NCBI RefSeq assembly: GCF_009674725.1
Contig: NZ_WKKH01000012.1
Span: 1 to 64,000, forward strand
Direction of reading: 5' to 3'
DNA length: 64,000 bases
Source: Pedobacter petrophilus
GTDB lineage: Bacteria; Bacteroidota; Bacteroidia; Sphingobacteriales; Sphingobacteriaceae
Each line of letters starts with the position of its first letter. Position 1 is the first letter of the stretch. The notes below the pieces were generated by a model, which was given only the letters and a program-made list of their open reading frames with translations, had not been told where the DNA came from and ran no database searches. This document shows, piece after piece, positions 45,069 through 55,307 of this stretch. Both the position numbers and the translations under genes were made by a program.

Positions 45069-47564
45069 TTAATACTTACAAAACACAATATTGCTAAAAA
45101 GAGTCTTCCCACCTTCCCAAAAGTTCCTGAAAAGCGGATCATTTGCTAAATAAACCACAGTTCCGCGGCCGAAATCCTGAACACCAATCAATAAACCAGA
45201 TTTTAGCTCTTCGCGAACTCGTTTTCCTACCACTCCAGCCATTAAACTTTTTTCATTTACCGTCCCAACGTTCCAGCCTTCGGTAAATGGTTGGTATATT
45301 TTTCTATCCGTTTTTAAGGTATAATACATTTTACCGATACCATACGAAAAAGGATGTGAAGCATCCAGATTCACCTTATATATAGCCCCCGGAATTGAAG
45401 TTTCGTAATCATCTTTGTCCTTATCCTTAAAGAGTAATTTGCTTGGTATTGGTTTTTCATCCTTTTTAACCGCAATTTCCTTCTTTTTAATGTTAAATCC
45501 TTTTTTATCCAGTACGCTTTCAACCGCATCTTCCATCAGGATCAGCTTTCCACCTTTATTTAACCAGGCCGTTAGGCCATCACCAATGAAGGCATTATAG
45601 CTTCCGTCTGGGAGGATAAGCATATTTACTTTATTAATATCCAGGTTATTGATGTCTTTAGCCGTTATAATGCTTGGAGTAAGATTTAAATCGTGCTCCA
45701 AATAAAACCAAACTTCTCCAAAAGCTAAAGATGAAACTTCATTTCCGGAAACGATAGCTACTTTTGGTTGCTTTAAAATTGGATAAACGTTTGATCCAAA
45801 GTCTTTTCCTTTCTCTACAAAGCCACTGGTAATTCCTAAAACAGGCTTGCCCAGCTGTTTGGTAACAGATACAACTTTAGCTCTCAAAGTTTTAACAGTC
45901 CGTTCATTTTCCGTTCTTAATACAATCAATGTTCCGGCAGGATATTCTTTTCCTGAAACGGTGAATGGCTGATCGGCCTGACGAACTTTAATGTTTTCCT
46001 GTTGAAGTTTATTTAAAACCTGCGCGTCTTCTGCTGATCCCCAGGAGAATAACCAGGCTAAAGGTTTTTCAATATCATTTGATGCATCACCCGTAATTGC
46101 AAGATCCGGATATTTACCCTTAAAGCTTTCTTTGCTTGCATAACTTTTTAAACCAAATACATATGGTAAAGCCCATGCAGTAATATCATAAGTATTAGAG
46201 TCGGTAACCAAAGTTTGCGGCTCTAATAAAACATTTGCCAAAACAGCACGAGGTTGTAGTGTATTTACAATCAGATCATTCCTTCCAATCGTGAAGCTTT
46301 CTTCTTTTTGCGTATCGTAATCATAACCTTTCCCGGATTTTTCCCCTCCGTAAGCAAATTCAATCTTATTCTTTTTCAGTAATTCAGCTAACTTCTGCTG
46401 ACGAGACACATTACTGGCCTTGATAACAAAGGTTCTATAAACCCCGGGAGAAGTAGTCAATTCCTGCTGAAAATACTTTTTATATTCTTCCAGCAGCTTA
46501 TTGTGATTTTGCGATGAAACCTCGACAGTTGACATCCCTGTGGTGAAATGATGCGCAATACGATCTTTCAAAGTTAAGGTATCACCATCATTGGTTACTA
46601 CTGCTAAACCGGCCCTGATTCCTCCCTGCTCGTAAGTCATTCCAATAGCGCCATTATATAAAGGATAGGTATCGCCGTAGGATGGATATAATAAATCGAA
46701 ACGCTCCTTTGTAAAATACTGCCAACCTTCCGCATCGAAATATTTTGCATTATTTTTTCCCACCACCACTTGAAAACTCTTTTGCCAAGGGGTAATATCC
46801 TGATGAACGGGCTCCGCAGCAGGCGCAAAATAATAGGGTTCATTATAACTTTGCTCATGAAAATCTACATGCACCTGTGGCATCCAATTATTATACAATG
46901 CTAACCTTTGCTGACTTTCTACCTGTGTTTGCCAGGCCCAGTCACGGTTTAAATCAAAATAATAATGATTTGGCCTGCCGCCCGGCCAAGGCTCGATGTG
47001 TTCTCTTGATGTAGGATCAGCATTTGGCGCTTTACCTACTACACTATTGAAATAGTTTACATAACGGTCTCTTCCATCTGGATTTAAACAAGGATCAATT
47101 ACTACAACAGTATTTTTTAACCATGCACTTGCCTCTTTATTTGTACCGGAAGCCAGGGTATAAAGCATTTTCATTGAAGTTTCAGTAGAATTAGCTTCGT
47201 TTCCGTGTACGTTATAACTTAGCCAGGTAATAACAGGCTGATTGCTTAAATCAATATTTGTATTGCCTCCAGATGTCAGCTTTAAATTATTTGTCCGAAT
47301 CTGTTCTATTTTAAGAATATTTTCTTCTGATGAAATTACGGCAACTAATAAAGGTCTTCCCTCATTGGTTTTTCCATATTCAATTAATTTAATGTTTTTG
47401 GGAGAAGCTAAAGCTGTTTGCCTGAAATAATCAACTACTATATAGTGTGGCGTAAAGTGCGATCCGAGTTCATAACCTAAAAATTCATCAGGCGACTTTA
47501 CCTGAGCATTAGAAACAACAGTTGCGGCAATTAAAAACAGACAGAACGCTATGCTTTTTTTCAT
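45069..47564 (-). CDS. Secreted M14 family zinc carboxypeptidase
   Basis: An 831-residue exported peptidase with a signal peptide ending VVSNAQ. The M14 zinc site is visible: H120 and E123 in NVHGNEANSTE and a His in VHVDFHEQ (about 236). A DLNRDW segment binds substrate, and the catalytic Glu is likely in MTYEQGG. The remaining ~450 residues include a glutamine-amidotransferase-like region (MLILPDGSYNAFIGDGL) common in long Bacteroidota M14 proteins. It removes C-terminal residues from peptides in the periplasm or at the surface. It precedes SusC unit 5 on the same strand and is divergent from murF. Confidence 0.9.
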   Translation of the reverse strand: MKKSIAFCLFLIAATVVSNAQVKSPDEFLGYELGSHFTPHYIVVDYFRQTALASPKNIKLIEYGKTNEGRPLLVAVISSEENILKIEQIRTNNLKLTSGGNTNIDLSNQPVITWLSYNVHGNEANSTETSMKMLYTLASGTNKEASAWLKNTVVVIDPCLNPDGRDRYVNYFNSVVGKAPNADPTSREHIEPWPGGRPNHYYFDLNRDWAWQTQVESQQRLALYNNWMPQVHVDFHEQSYNEPYYFAPAAEPVHQDITPWQKSFQVVVGKNNAKYFDAEGWQYFTKERFDLLYPSYGDTYPLYNGAIGMTYEQGGIRAGLAVVTNDGDTLTLKDRIAHHFTTGMSTVEVSSQNHNKLLEEYKKYFQQELTTSPGVYRTFVIKASNVSRQQKLAELLKKNKIEFAYGGEKSGKGYDYDTQKEESFTIGRNDLIVNTLQPRAVLANVLLEPQTLVTDSNTYDITAWALPYVFGLKSYASKESFKGKYPDLAITGDASNDIEKPLAWLFSWGSAEDAQVLNKLQQENIKVRQADQPFTVSGKEYPAGTLIVLRTENERTVKTLRAKVVSVTKQLGKPVLGITSGFVEKGKDFGSNVYPILKQPKVAIVSGNEVSSLAFGEVWFYLEHDLNLTPSIITAKDINNLDINKVNMLILPDGSYNAFIGDGLTAWLNKGGKLILMEDAVESVLDKKGFNIKKKEIAVKKDEKPIPSKLLFKDKDKDDYETSIPGAIYKVNLDASHPFSYGIGKMYYTLKTDRKIYQPFTEGWNVGTVNEKSLMAGVVGKRVREELKSGLLIGVQDFGRGTVVYLANDPLFRNFWEGGKTLFSNIVFCKY

Positions 47565-47591
47565 AAAACAATTAAATTTTATCTAATGTAG

Positions 47592-47599
47592 TAATTTTG
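47592..47599 (+). promoter_or_regulatory. -7 promoter box of murF
   Basis: TAATTTTG matches TAnnTTTG and lies 52 bases before the murF ATG, in the short divergent gap with the M14 gene. No clear -33 was seen. Confidence 0.35.
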
Positions 47600-47650
47600 C
47601 TTTTTGTTGATGCTAAACATTAATTTTACAGCATATTTTTTACGAAGAAC

Positions 47651-48952
47651 ATGATTAAAACTGAGGAATTATACCAACACTTTCTAAAAAGCCCTGTAAT
47701 ATCTACTGATACTAGAAATATTATTCCCGGTTCTATCTTTTTCGCGTTAAAAGGTGAAAATTTTAATGCAAATGTATTTGCCGCTCAAGCTATTGAGAAA
47801 GGTGCGGCTTATGCTGTTGTTGATGAAGCGGCTCATGCAACCAGCGAGAAATGCTTATTGGTGGATGATGTTTTATCTGCACTTCAAAACCTGGCCCGCC
47901 ATCACCGCGGGCAGTTAAACATTCCGGTAATAGGCTTAACCGGAAGTAACGGTAAAACAACGAGCAAAGAATTAGTTAATGCAGTATTATCCGAGCGATA
48001 TCAAACCTTCGCCACTTTTGGCAACCTCAATAACCATATTGGTGTTCCACTTTCTATTTTAGCCATAACCAGCCAGGTAGAAATTGCCATTATTGAAATG
48101 GGAGCGAATCACCAGAAAGAAATTGAATTGCTTTGTACTATTGCACAACCTACTCATGGGATTATTACTAATGTAGGCATGGCGCATCTGGATGGCTTTG
48201 GAGGATTTGAAGGCGTTAAAAAAGGTAAAGCAGAACTTTATGCTTACCTGAAAGCACACCATGGCTATACCTTTATTAACAGGGATAATGCTTTCCTGAT
48301 GGAAATGAGCTTAAATGCCGGCTTAAATAAACTGCTTTATTATGGAACTGAAAATGGCAATACCATTAAGGGCGCGTTAAAAAGCAGCGATCCTTTTATT
48401 GAGGTAGAATGGACTAATCATGAAACTTCTTCTGTGGTAAAAACGAATTTAACAGGAAGCTACAACTTCGAAAATATACTGGCAGCCATTTGTATCGGAG
48501 ATTTTTTTGATATGCAGCCTGAAGAAATCAATACCGGTTTAGCGAATTATGAGCCAAAAAACAACCGTTCACAGTTAACCAAAACAGATCATAATACCGT
48601 GATTTGCGATTTCTACAACGCAAATCCCAGCAGCATGACTGCTGCGTTAAATAACATTTCTGCATTATCTGCTGATCAAAAGACTGCTGTATTAGGAGAT
48701 ATGTTTGAACTTGGCCCCGAATCTGCTGCACAGCATGAATTAATTGCCAAACAGGCAACGGAAAGTGGCCTGGATCAAATTATTTTTATTGGAAAATACT
48801 TTTATGCCTTTAAAGATCAGCTGAACGGGATATTTTTTGAAACCCCGGCAGAAGCAGCGAATTATCTTCAACAGCATCTAATCAAAAACAATTTGGTTTT
48901 ATTAAAAGGATCCAGGGGAATGAAACTTGAAAATCTGCTGCAGTATTTATAA
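47651..48952 (+). CDS. murF: UDP-N-acetylmuramoyl-tripeptide--D-alanyl-D-alanine ligase
   Basis: Adds D-Ala-D-Ala to the UDP-MurNAc-tripeptide in the cytosol, the last soluble step of peptidoglycan precursor synthesis. The 433-residue protein has the Mur-ligase ATP-binding loop GLTGSNGKTTSKE. It also has the following NLNNHIGVPLSIL and the central IIEMGANHQKEI. The N-terminal uridine-binding domain includes DTRNIIPGSIFFALKGE. Length and motif order are those of the family. It stands alone rather than in a division cluster. Confidence 0.96.
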   Translation: MIKTEELYQHFLKSPVISTDTRNIIPGSIFFALKGENFNANVFAAQAIEKGAAYAVVDEAAHATSEKCLLVDDVLSALQNLARHHRGQLNIPVIGLTGSNGKTTSKELVNAVLSERYQTFATFGNLNNHIGVPLSILAITSQVEIAIIEMGANHQKEIELLCTIAQPTHGIITNVGMAHLDGFGGFEGVKKGKAELYAYLKAHHGYTFINRDNAFLMEMSLNAGLNKLLYYGTENGNTIKGALKSSDPFIEVEWTNHETSSVVKTNLTGSYNFENILAAICIGDFFDMQPEEINTGLANYEPKNNRSQLTKTDHNTVICDFYNANPSSMTAALNNISALSADQKTAVLGDMFELGPESAAQHELIAKQATESGLDQIIFIGKYFYAFKDQLNGIFFETPAEAANYLQQHLIKNNLVLLKGSRGMKLENLLQYL

Positions 48953-49009
48953 ACAACTGGAAATTGCTTAAATAATTAAACGATTAATTAAGGTGATGGT
49001 AAATAAAAA

Positions 49010-49035
49010 GGCGTTATACATTTCTGCATAACGCC
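49010..49035. terminator. Hairpin between murF and the TonB receptor gene
   Basis: Arms GGCGTTAT / ATAACGCC with a 10-base loop. T-rich sequence follows on both strands, which suits the convergent genes on either side. Confidence 0.7.
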
Positions 49036-49058
49036 AATAGTTTGTTTGTTTATTTTCT

Positions 49059-51917
49059 TTAAAAAGTACAGCTTATTTTGCCATACACGTACCGGCCGCT
49101 AAAGCCAAACTGACTTACTGCCCTTGGATATAAAAACCTTCCGTTTGATGTATTGTCTAACCCGCCAGAGTAATTGCTTGTAGGTGAACTATTGAAATTT
49201 GATGCATTATTTCTGGGATCGATGTACAACTTGTCTGGATAAATATCGAAGATATTGTTGGCCCCAACCGTTACCGACCAAACTTTACTCGCGGCATAGC
49301 TTACTGAAAAATCAGAAACCCATTTTGGAGAAAAGGTCTGATCAAGCTGCGTTGGTAAACCATTTGCCGGGATATTCGGATCAATGGCATTTAAATAAGT
49401 CACCTCTCCAAAACGAACTGTTCTGGCTACAAATGATAATTTATCTACGTTGTAAGTTGCCGTTATATTTAATTTATTTTTAGGTACGGAACTCTCAAAA
49501 CGTGAGCGCTCCAAGCGGTCAAAAAGTTTTGCCTTCAATGTTGGGTCGCTTTCTATTCGGTCAGATCCCTGAACGCTTCTTACTACCGTTTTATTCACAT
49601 TCCCGGCAACGCTTAAAATTAGGCTGCTTTTGGCACCCAGGGTGAATTTATTGGTTAGTACCACATCGATACCTGCAGTATTGGTGGTAATGGCATTGGT
49701 AAAGAACTGCACGCTGTTAATTTGAGCAGTTGGGTCTACAGTGTTTAAAATCTGGTTAACTACCCCCGTCGGAACTAAAACACCGCCGGAACGTTCTCTT
49801 GCATATTGACTGGAGAATACAATCCGATCACTGATATCAATGTTATAAGCATCGACAGTAAATGTAAATGTTTTAGCAATCCGACCAGCCAAACCGATGC
49901 TTCCTGATTTTGAAATCTCTGGCTTAAGCTCGCCTACACCAAACTGACCCACAATTGGATTACTGTTGTTTACCGTTAATACCTGCGTAGCAACTGTTCC
50001 TACAAACTGCGTGCTTTCATTATTAAAATATTGCTGGTGTAAAGACGGGGCTCTAAATCCTGTTGCATAAGCACCACGTAAAGCAACATCGCCAATCAGC
50101 TTAACCTTACCTGTAAATTTATAAGAGAAGTTGGATCCAAAATCGCTGTAGTTTTCATACCGGCCGGCTGCACCTAAAGTTACCCTGGGGCCAAATTCTG
50201 CTTCAAAATCTGCATAGGCACCCACATTGTTCCTGGATTGATCTAAAGCATTCCCTGGCTTAAAACCTGGAAAAACCTGTGCTCCGGATGCTGTTGGTGA
50301 AGTTCCGATCAACCGGCCACCGTTTGCATAAGACAATAATTCGCCTTCTTTGATCTGGTAATTATCTACCCTGAACTCCGCACCGAAGGCCGTATTCAAT
50401 GAACTTAAAAATCCACCATCAATAATGTGCTTTTTATTGATATCAAAATTGGTTGTATTTTGTCTGAAAACTAACTCTCCGGCATAAAATGATGTCGGAC
50501 TTGTTCCGGTGGGTAGCGAAGCATTCACCGTGTAGTTAATATCAAACTTGATGTTATTTTCTCCGCTCGTATTACTTAAATCATAATCCCAGGTACCCGC
50601 TTTTCCCCTCAAACCTACAGAAAGAGAATAATCATTAATTTTTGTATCAATTAAAGGAAGAAATCCATTGGGATAAATTGATAAGTCGATTTGTGTGGTT
50701 TGGGTAGGCAGGCGATAGAAACCTGCTGCACTTCCGGTTTTATGGGTAAAGCCTGCAGCATAATAGAGTTGAGTGGTTTTACCGAAATTAAACTGGCCAT
50801 TTAAGAAAGCACCGCCGTTTTTAGAATCTGAATTACCAACGCGCATGTTATTCCTATCTAAGCCGTTAGCTGAAGCTCTTGCATCATCTGCTGCTTTCAA
50901 ATTAGCAAAACGTGCCTGAAATGCAGCTTCGGTTTCGGCAGCACCTCTTGTTGGACTAGCCGAGTACAATAGCGGGCGGGTATCTAAACCACCGCGATTG
51001 GTAAAATCGCGCTGCAGGTATTGTGCAGCTAAATTGATGAAGCCTTTATCATTTTTGAATGCCCAGCCTTTACTAAAGTCTGCCTGAAAGGTTCGCCCGT
51101 CGCTAAATTCTCTTCCCAAAGCTTTGGAATCAGACTGCCCGAAAGATGTGGAGAAACTATAAGGCGTAACTTTCTTTAACACAATATTGATTACCCCTGC
51201 AATAGCATCAGAGCCGTATTGCGCCGCAGCACCATCGCGTAAAACCTCAATTCTTTCTATCGCAGATACTGGAATAGAATTTAAATCTGTACCTACTGAG
51301 CCACGTCCGAAAGTACCATTAATGTTTACGAGCGCTGTAGTATGTCTTCGTTTCCCGTTCACCAAAACCAATACCTGATCTGGCCCAAGCCCACGCAGGG
51401 ATGCCGGATCTATATGATCTGTTCCATCTGCAACAGTTTGTCTGTTTGAACTAAAGGACGGCGCTACGAAGTTCAAAATCTGCGTCAAATCTGTTTGAGC
51501 GAAAACCTTTACATCTTTCGATGAAATTAAATCGACTGGCACAACACTTTCAATATTTGTTCTCGGTGTGGATCTGGAACCGATTACAACAACATCACCC
51601 AAATCTGATTTGGTTTCTGATAAAGAAAAATCTAGTGTTTTAACTGTATTTTCAATAGCAACTTCCTGTTCTGCATTTACATATCCGGTAAAGGTAACCC
51701 TAACTTTATAGGTACCTGCAGCAGGAAATTTTAAGATGTACATACCATTGCCATCAGTCGAGGTGCCAATCTTCTGGCCCACCACCTGTACACTGGCACC
51801 CGGGATAGCAACACCTGTTGAATCAGATACCTTTCCCTGCAAACTTTGTGCAAATAATTGGCTGGAGATAATGAGAAAAAAAATTGGGAGGGAGATTTTG
51901 AGTAATGTTTTTATCAT
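49059..51917 (-). CDS. TonB-dependent outer-membrane receptor
   Basis: A 952-residue receptor, not of the SusC type because no SusD follows. The signal peptide ends QLFAQ, with a CarboxypepD-regulatory-like domain (LQGKVSDSTGVAIPGASV). The plug begins LGDVVVIGSRSTPR and contains RGLGPDQVLVLVNGKRRH and IERIEVLRDGAAAQYGSD. The barrel includes GAYATGFRAPSLHQQYFN, the common TonB-receptor segment, and ends GKISCTF. This subfamily handles siderophores, cofactors or other small ligands; which one is not evident. Single-gene transcript, convergent with murF. Confidence 0.92.
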   Translation of the reverse strand: MIKTLLKISLPIFFLIISSQLFAQSLQGKVSDSTGVAIPGASVQVVGQKIGTSTDGNGMYILKFPAAGTYKVRVTFTGYVNAEQEVAIENTVKTLDFSLSETKSDLGDVVVIGSRSTPRTNIESVVPVDLISSKDVKVFAQTDLTQILNFVAPSFSSNRQTVADGTDHIDPASLRGLGPDQVLVLVNGKRRHTTALVNINGTFGRGSVGTDLNSIPVSAIERIEVLRDGAAAQYGSDAIAGVINIVLKKVTPYSFSTSFGQSDSKALGREFSDGRTFQADFSKGWAFKNDKGFINLAAQYLQRDFTNRGGLDTRPLLYSASPTRGAAETEAAFQARFANLKAADDARASANGLDRNNMRVGNSDSKNGGAFLNGQFNFGKTTQLYYAAGFTHKTGSAAGFYRLPTQTTQIDLSIYPNGFLPLIDTKINDYSLSVGLRGKAGTWDYDLSNTSGENNIKFDINYTVNASLPTGTSPTSFYAGELVFRQNTTNFDINKKHIIDGGFLSSLNTAFGAEFRVDNYQIKEGELLSYANGGRLIGTSPTASGAQVFPGFKPGNALDQSRNNVGAYADFEAEFGPRVTLGAAGRYENYSDFGSNFSYKFTGKVKLIGDVALRGAYATGFRAPSLHQQYFNNESTQFVGTVATQVLTVNNSNPIVGQFGVGELKPEISKSGSIGLAGRIAKTFTFTVDAYNIDISDRIVFSSQYARERSGGVLVPTGVVNQILNTVDPTAQINSVQFFTNAITTNTAGIDVVLTNKFTLGAKSSLILSVAGNVNKTVVRSVQGSDRIESDPTLKAKLFDRLERSRFESSVPKNKLNITATYNVDKLSFVARTVRFGEVTYLNAIDPNIPANGLPTQLDQTFSPKWVSDFSVSYAASKVWSVTVGANNIFDIYPDKLYIDPRNNASNFNSSPTSNYSGGLDNTSNGRFLYPRAVSQFGFSGRYVYGKISCTF

Positions 51918-52096
51918 AAGTCATTGATTTAGTTGGTAAAACAATGATAACGATTTTATTACAATAACGATTATCTAAGCCATTATTTCTTCTATAACCA
52001 GCAGAAATACAAATTAAAGACTATAATACCGCAGCATAACCCCATAAAAACAAGTAAAAAACGGAAATTTAAGATTTTTAGCCCAAGAAAAGCAGA

Positions 52097-52588
52097 TTAT
52101 TGAGTCTCTTCTACTAAAATACCTAAATCTACCACTTCAACCACTGGATTATCTCTCATGTTTTGCTCAATTTCTATACTAAACTTTCCGTTTTTTGGAA
52201 AATGATAGTTTGTTTGCATGGGGAGCACATAGCTGAAGATGTTTCCTGAGCCACTTCCAAGCCATTCACCATCATTCTTGGCTAATTTATATTGATAACG
52301 TTTTGTTACTGTATTCTTTCCATCTTTGAAATGAGCCAGAATATAAATATTGGAATATTTGTAATCAGCTGTGTGCCTTAGCTTAAAATAGATATTATAA
52401 GGCCTGGTACTGTCTTTTATTTCAAAGGAGTTAACCATATGGTTTCTATATGTCCATTTCCGTTCCGGAACTTTAACATTAGAATCGATAATACTGGAAG
52501 TGCAACCCACAAAAAGGGATGCACCAAGGAGGAAAACAAGTAGATAAGCTTGTTTTTTATTCAGCAGCAGGTTTATTCTCTGAACCAT
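52097..52588 (-). CDS. gldH: Gliding motility lipoprotein GldH
   Basis: A 163-residue lipoprotein (signal ending LLGASLFVGC, lipidated Cys at about 29) with the GldH beta-rich domain: PYNIYFKLRHTADYKYSNIY, then GSGSGNIFSYVLPM. In gliding Flavobacterium it is needed for motility; orthologues persist in non-gliding relatives. The ATG at 52588 overlaps the end of ricT by 32 bases, so expression is coupled to it. The family call rests on sequence pattern and on this conserved neighbourhood. Confidence 0.82.
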   Translation of the reverse strand: MVQRINLLLNKKQAYLLVFLLGASLFVGCTSSIIDSNVKVPERKWTYRNHMVNSFEIKDSTRPYNIYFKLRHTADYKYSNIYILAHFKDGKNTVTKRYQYKLAKNDGEWLGSGSGNIFSYVLPMQTNYHFPKNGKFSIEIEQNMRDNPVVEVVDLGILVEETQ

Positions 52589-54050
52589 TATCTTTTCTGC
52601 GGTTATTATTTTTCCTGCGGTTGTTTCTATTTTTATTCTTGCTTTGCTCTGGCTTTACACCGTCTACAGGGGCTTCACCATCTGCTTTAACTTCTGGTTT
52701 TTGAGGCTTAGGGTTATTGTTTTGTGGCTTTGGTCCATTAACATGCTGTGGTTTCTGTACCGCTTGCTGTGGCTTAGCACCTGCATTTTGTTGCACTTTA
52801 GGTCCGTTTTGCGGAGCCCTGTTAGTGGCCTGTTGAGGTTTAGGATTTGCTTGCGGACTTTTCTCGCCTGCAGGAATTCTTTCCCTTCTGTTCTGACTGC
52901 TATTTGTTTTACTTTTTTGATTACGGTTTTGATTGCTTTTACCTTTAGAACGTTCATCTAAACGGGTAAGACTATCCTGACCAACTACATTTTCATAATC
53001 AAAAGATTTTTCAACGACTACAGGAGCAGCCATTTGAACAGCTTCTTCTTTTAAGTTCGGCGCTTTTTTACCGGCCTTATTCATTACCATGATTTCTTTT
53101 ACACGGGCTGCTTTAACCGGAATCCAGTTTTCATCACCCTGGTAACTAAACCACATAATCTTCTTAAAAATATCTGTCTTTTGATGCCTTGCGTAACCCG
53201 CTTCAGTATCCAGGTTTTCAATACGATCCGGGATATCTTTTAGCGCATCCAGGTAAGTATCCAACTCATAATTTAAACAGCATTTCAGCTTACCGCACTG
53301 ACCGGCAAGTTTCAAGGTATTTAAAGATAGGTTCTGGTATCGGGCTGCAGCTGTAGAAACCGTTTTAAAGTTGGTAAGCCAGGTAGAACAGCAGAGTTCG
53401 CGTCCGCAAGAACCAATTCCACCCAAACGGCCAGCTTCCTGGCGCATTCCAATCTGGCGCATCTCTATCCTGATGCGGAAATTTTCCGCCATCTTTTTAA
53501 TCAATTCACGAAAATCTACCCGGCCGTCTGCCGTATAAAAAAAAGTAGCCTTGGTCTTGTCTGCCTGATAATCAACATCGCTGATTTTCATCGATAAACG
53601 AAGATCCAGAGCAAGCTTACGGGCCTTATGCATGGTTTCCCATTCCATCTCTTTAGCAGCATTCCATTTCTCTACATCAGCCTCGGTAGCCTTACGATAA
53701 ATCTTTTTTACTACCTGATCCAGCGGCGTTTTTCTGCGCTTCATTTGAACCCTAACCAGTTCGCCGGTAAGCGAAACATGGCCTACATCAAAACCACCTG
53801 TTGGCCCTTCAACAGCCACCAACTCGCCGATTTCCAGGTATATGTTATCGGTATTTAAGAAAAACTCCTTTCTGGAGCCTTTGAATTTTACTTCTGTAAC
53901 CTGAAAAGGTTTATAATTTGAGGGCATATCCAAATTGGATAGCCAATCGTGAACTTCCATTGTCTGGCATCCACCGGTGCCGCATGAGCCATTACTTTTG
54001 CATCCATTAGGGGTGCAACCACCACCTGTTGAACAACTTCCACATCCCAT
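52557..54050 (-). CDS. ricT: PSP1/RicT-like protein with Cys-rich N-terminus and low-complexity tail
   Basis: A 497-residue protein. The first 28 residues hold six Cys (3, 6, 12, 17, 23, 28) in Gly-rich spacing. The PSP1 domain follows, with GCGxxxCC-like clusters SCGRELCCSTW and GQCGKLKCCLNYE. In Bacillus the RicT homologue acts in an iron-sulfur-containing complex that regulates RNA processing; whether that holds here is unknown. The last ~120 residues are a Pro/Gln/Asn/Lys-rich disordered tail (KPQQAVQKPQHVNGPKPQNN), possibly RNA-binding. It starts two bases after the holB stop and overlaps gldH. Confidence 0.85.
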   Translation of the reverse strand: MGCGSCSTGGGCTPNGCKSNGSCGTGGCQTMEVHDWLSNLDMPSNYKPFQVTEVKFKGSRKEFFLNTDNIYLEIGELVAVEGPTGGFDVGHVSLTGELVRVQMKRRKTPLDQVVKKIYRKATEADVEKWNAAKEMEWETMHKARKLALDLRLSMKISDVDYQADKTKATFFYTADGRVDFRELIKKMAENFRIRIEMRQIGMRQEAGRLGGIGSCGRELCCSTWLTNFKTVSTAAARYQNLSLNTLKLAGQCGKLKCCLNYELDTYLDALKDIPDRIENLDTEAGYARHQKTDIFKKIMWFSYQGDENWIPVKAARVKEIMVMNKAGKKAPNLKEEAVQMAAPVVVEKSFDYENVVGQDSLTRLDERSKGKSNQNRNQKSKTNSSQNRRERIPAGEKSPQANPKPQQATNRAPQNGPKVQQNAGAKPQQAVQKPQHVNGPKPQNNNPKPQKPEVKADGEAPVDGVKPEQSKNKNRNNRRKNNNRRKDNGSENKPAAE

Positions 54051-54052
54051 AA

Positions 54053-55201
54053 CTAATTGTATATATATTGAGTCCCCGCGGGGAGCGTTTTAAACTTGAT
54101 AATTTTTACCAATTGTAAAGATACATCTAAAAAGAGAATTTTTGGGTTTGCATTCCGTTCAATATGGTAATGCGCCTTTTCCAATTCGCTGATTATGGCT
54201 TCCGCCATTGGTAGACTGAGTACATGTGTACTTAATTTTTTTGCCGTTTCTAAGGTTAGGGGAGGTAATTTTACTAATTCTTCTGCCCCGCTTATAATTA
54301 AACAGCATTCACGTAAATAATTTACGCCATACTTTAAAAAATTCTTTTGATTCTCTCTTCCCCATTTTGCAGCTACATCTGTAAAATCGATCAGATCGGG
54401 CACTTTGTTTCCAAAACCCATCCGCAGCCAGGCGGTGAAGGTACCTGAACTATCACTTTGGGTATCTGCAGCCAAAGCTTTTGCCTCGATTAAATTTCCA
54501 TCAGCGAGGAAAGAATAATCAATCGCCTGATGCTCGGTTAATCCACTATTTTCTAGCAGGTATCCGGATATTTCCTCGCCACTTAATTTTGGAATCTTAA
54601 CAATTTGAGTCCGGGAGAGAATTGTGGTTAAAATCTGATCCTGGCTTTGTGCAATTAAGACAAAGAGTGTATTTGCAGGTGGCTCCTCAATTAATTTCAG
54701 TAAGGCGTTTCCTGCTTTATCTAAATACTCCGGCAGCCACATAATTAAAACCTTCGTTTCTGCCTCGAAAGCTTTATAACTGAGTTTTTTTATAATATCG
54801 TGGCATTCTGCAATTGGAATATTGGCTTGTTTATTTGCTGCATCAAGTTTTGAACGCCATATATCCATGTCGAAATAAGGGTCTTGCAAAAACATGTTTC
54901 GCCATTCTTCTAAAACATCTACAGCTACTTTTGTGCTGGCGGAAGCAAAGAAGGGATAAGAGAAATGCAAATCCGGATGGATCAATCGCTCGTATTTTCT
55001 ACAGCTTGAACAATCGCCGCAACTATCATGATCACCTTTATTTAAGCAGTTTACGTACTGTGCATAAGCAACGGCCAAAGCCACAGCTCCGGAACCAGCG
55101 GGCGACAAAAAAAGTTGCGCATGGCTCATCCGGTTTTCTTTAACCGTTTGTACCAATTGTTGCTTCACTTTTTCCTGTCCGATGATATCTCTAAACTGCA
55201 T
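54053..55201 (-). CDS. holB: DNA polymerase III delta-prime subunit (clamp-loader AAA+ protein)
   Basis: The chosen ATG at 55201 gives 382 residues starting MQFRDIIGQEKVKQQL, the normal family start; the longer frame adds 12 unrelated residues. The N-terminal AAA+ fold has a degenerate P-loop (SPAGSGAVALA) without the usual GKT, as expected for a delta-prime. A zinc module follows (CLNKGDHDSCGDCSSC). Later are NALLKLIEEPPANTLFVLIA and the sensor region LSRTQIVKIP. It helps load the sliding clamp. First gene of a holB-ricT-gldH run. Confidence 0.9.
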   Translation of the reverse strand: MQFRDIIGQEKVKQQLVQTVKENRMSHAQLFLSPAGSGAVALAVAYAQYVNCLNKGDHDSCGDCSSCRKYERLIHPDLHFSYPFFASASTKVAVDVLEEWRNMFLQDPYFDMDIWRSKLDAANKQANIPIAECHDIIKKLSYKAFEAETKVLIMWLPEYLDKAGNALLKLIEEPPANTLFVLIAQSQDQILTTILSRTQIVKIPKLSGEEISGYLLENSGLTEHQAIDYSFLADGNLIEAKALAADTQSDSSGTFTAWLRMGFGNKVPDLIDFTDVAAKWGRENQKNFLKYGVNYLRECCLIISGAEELVKLPPLTLETAKKLSTHVLSLPMAEAIISELEKAHYHIERNANPKILFLDVSLQLVKIIKFKTLPAGTQYIYN

Positions 55202-55307
55202 TTGGTGCAAAATAAGAAATAGATACGAGATTAGCACATTTGAGATAATGAACTTACTTATAGAACACTCTTTTTTGACTTACATTCTCCTGAATATTGA
55301 GCCGAAC

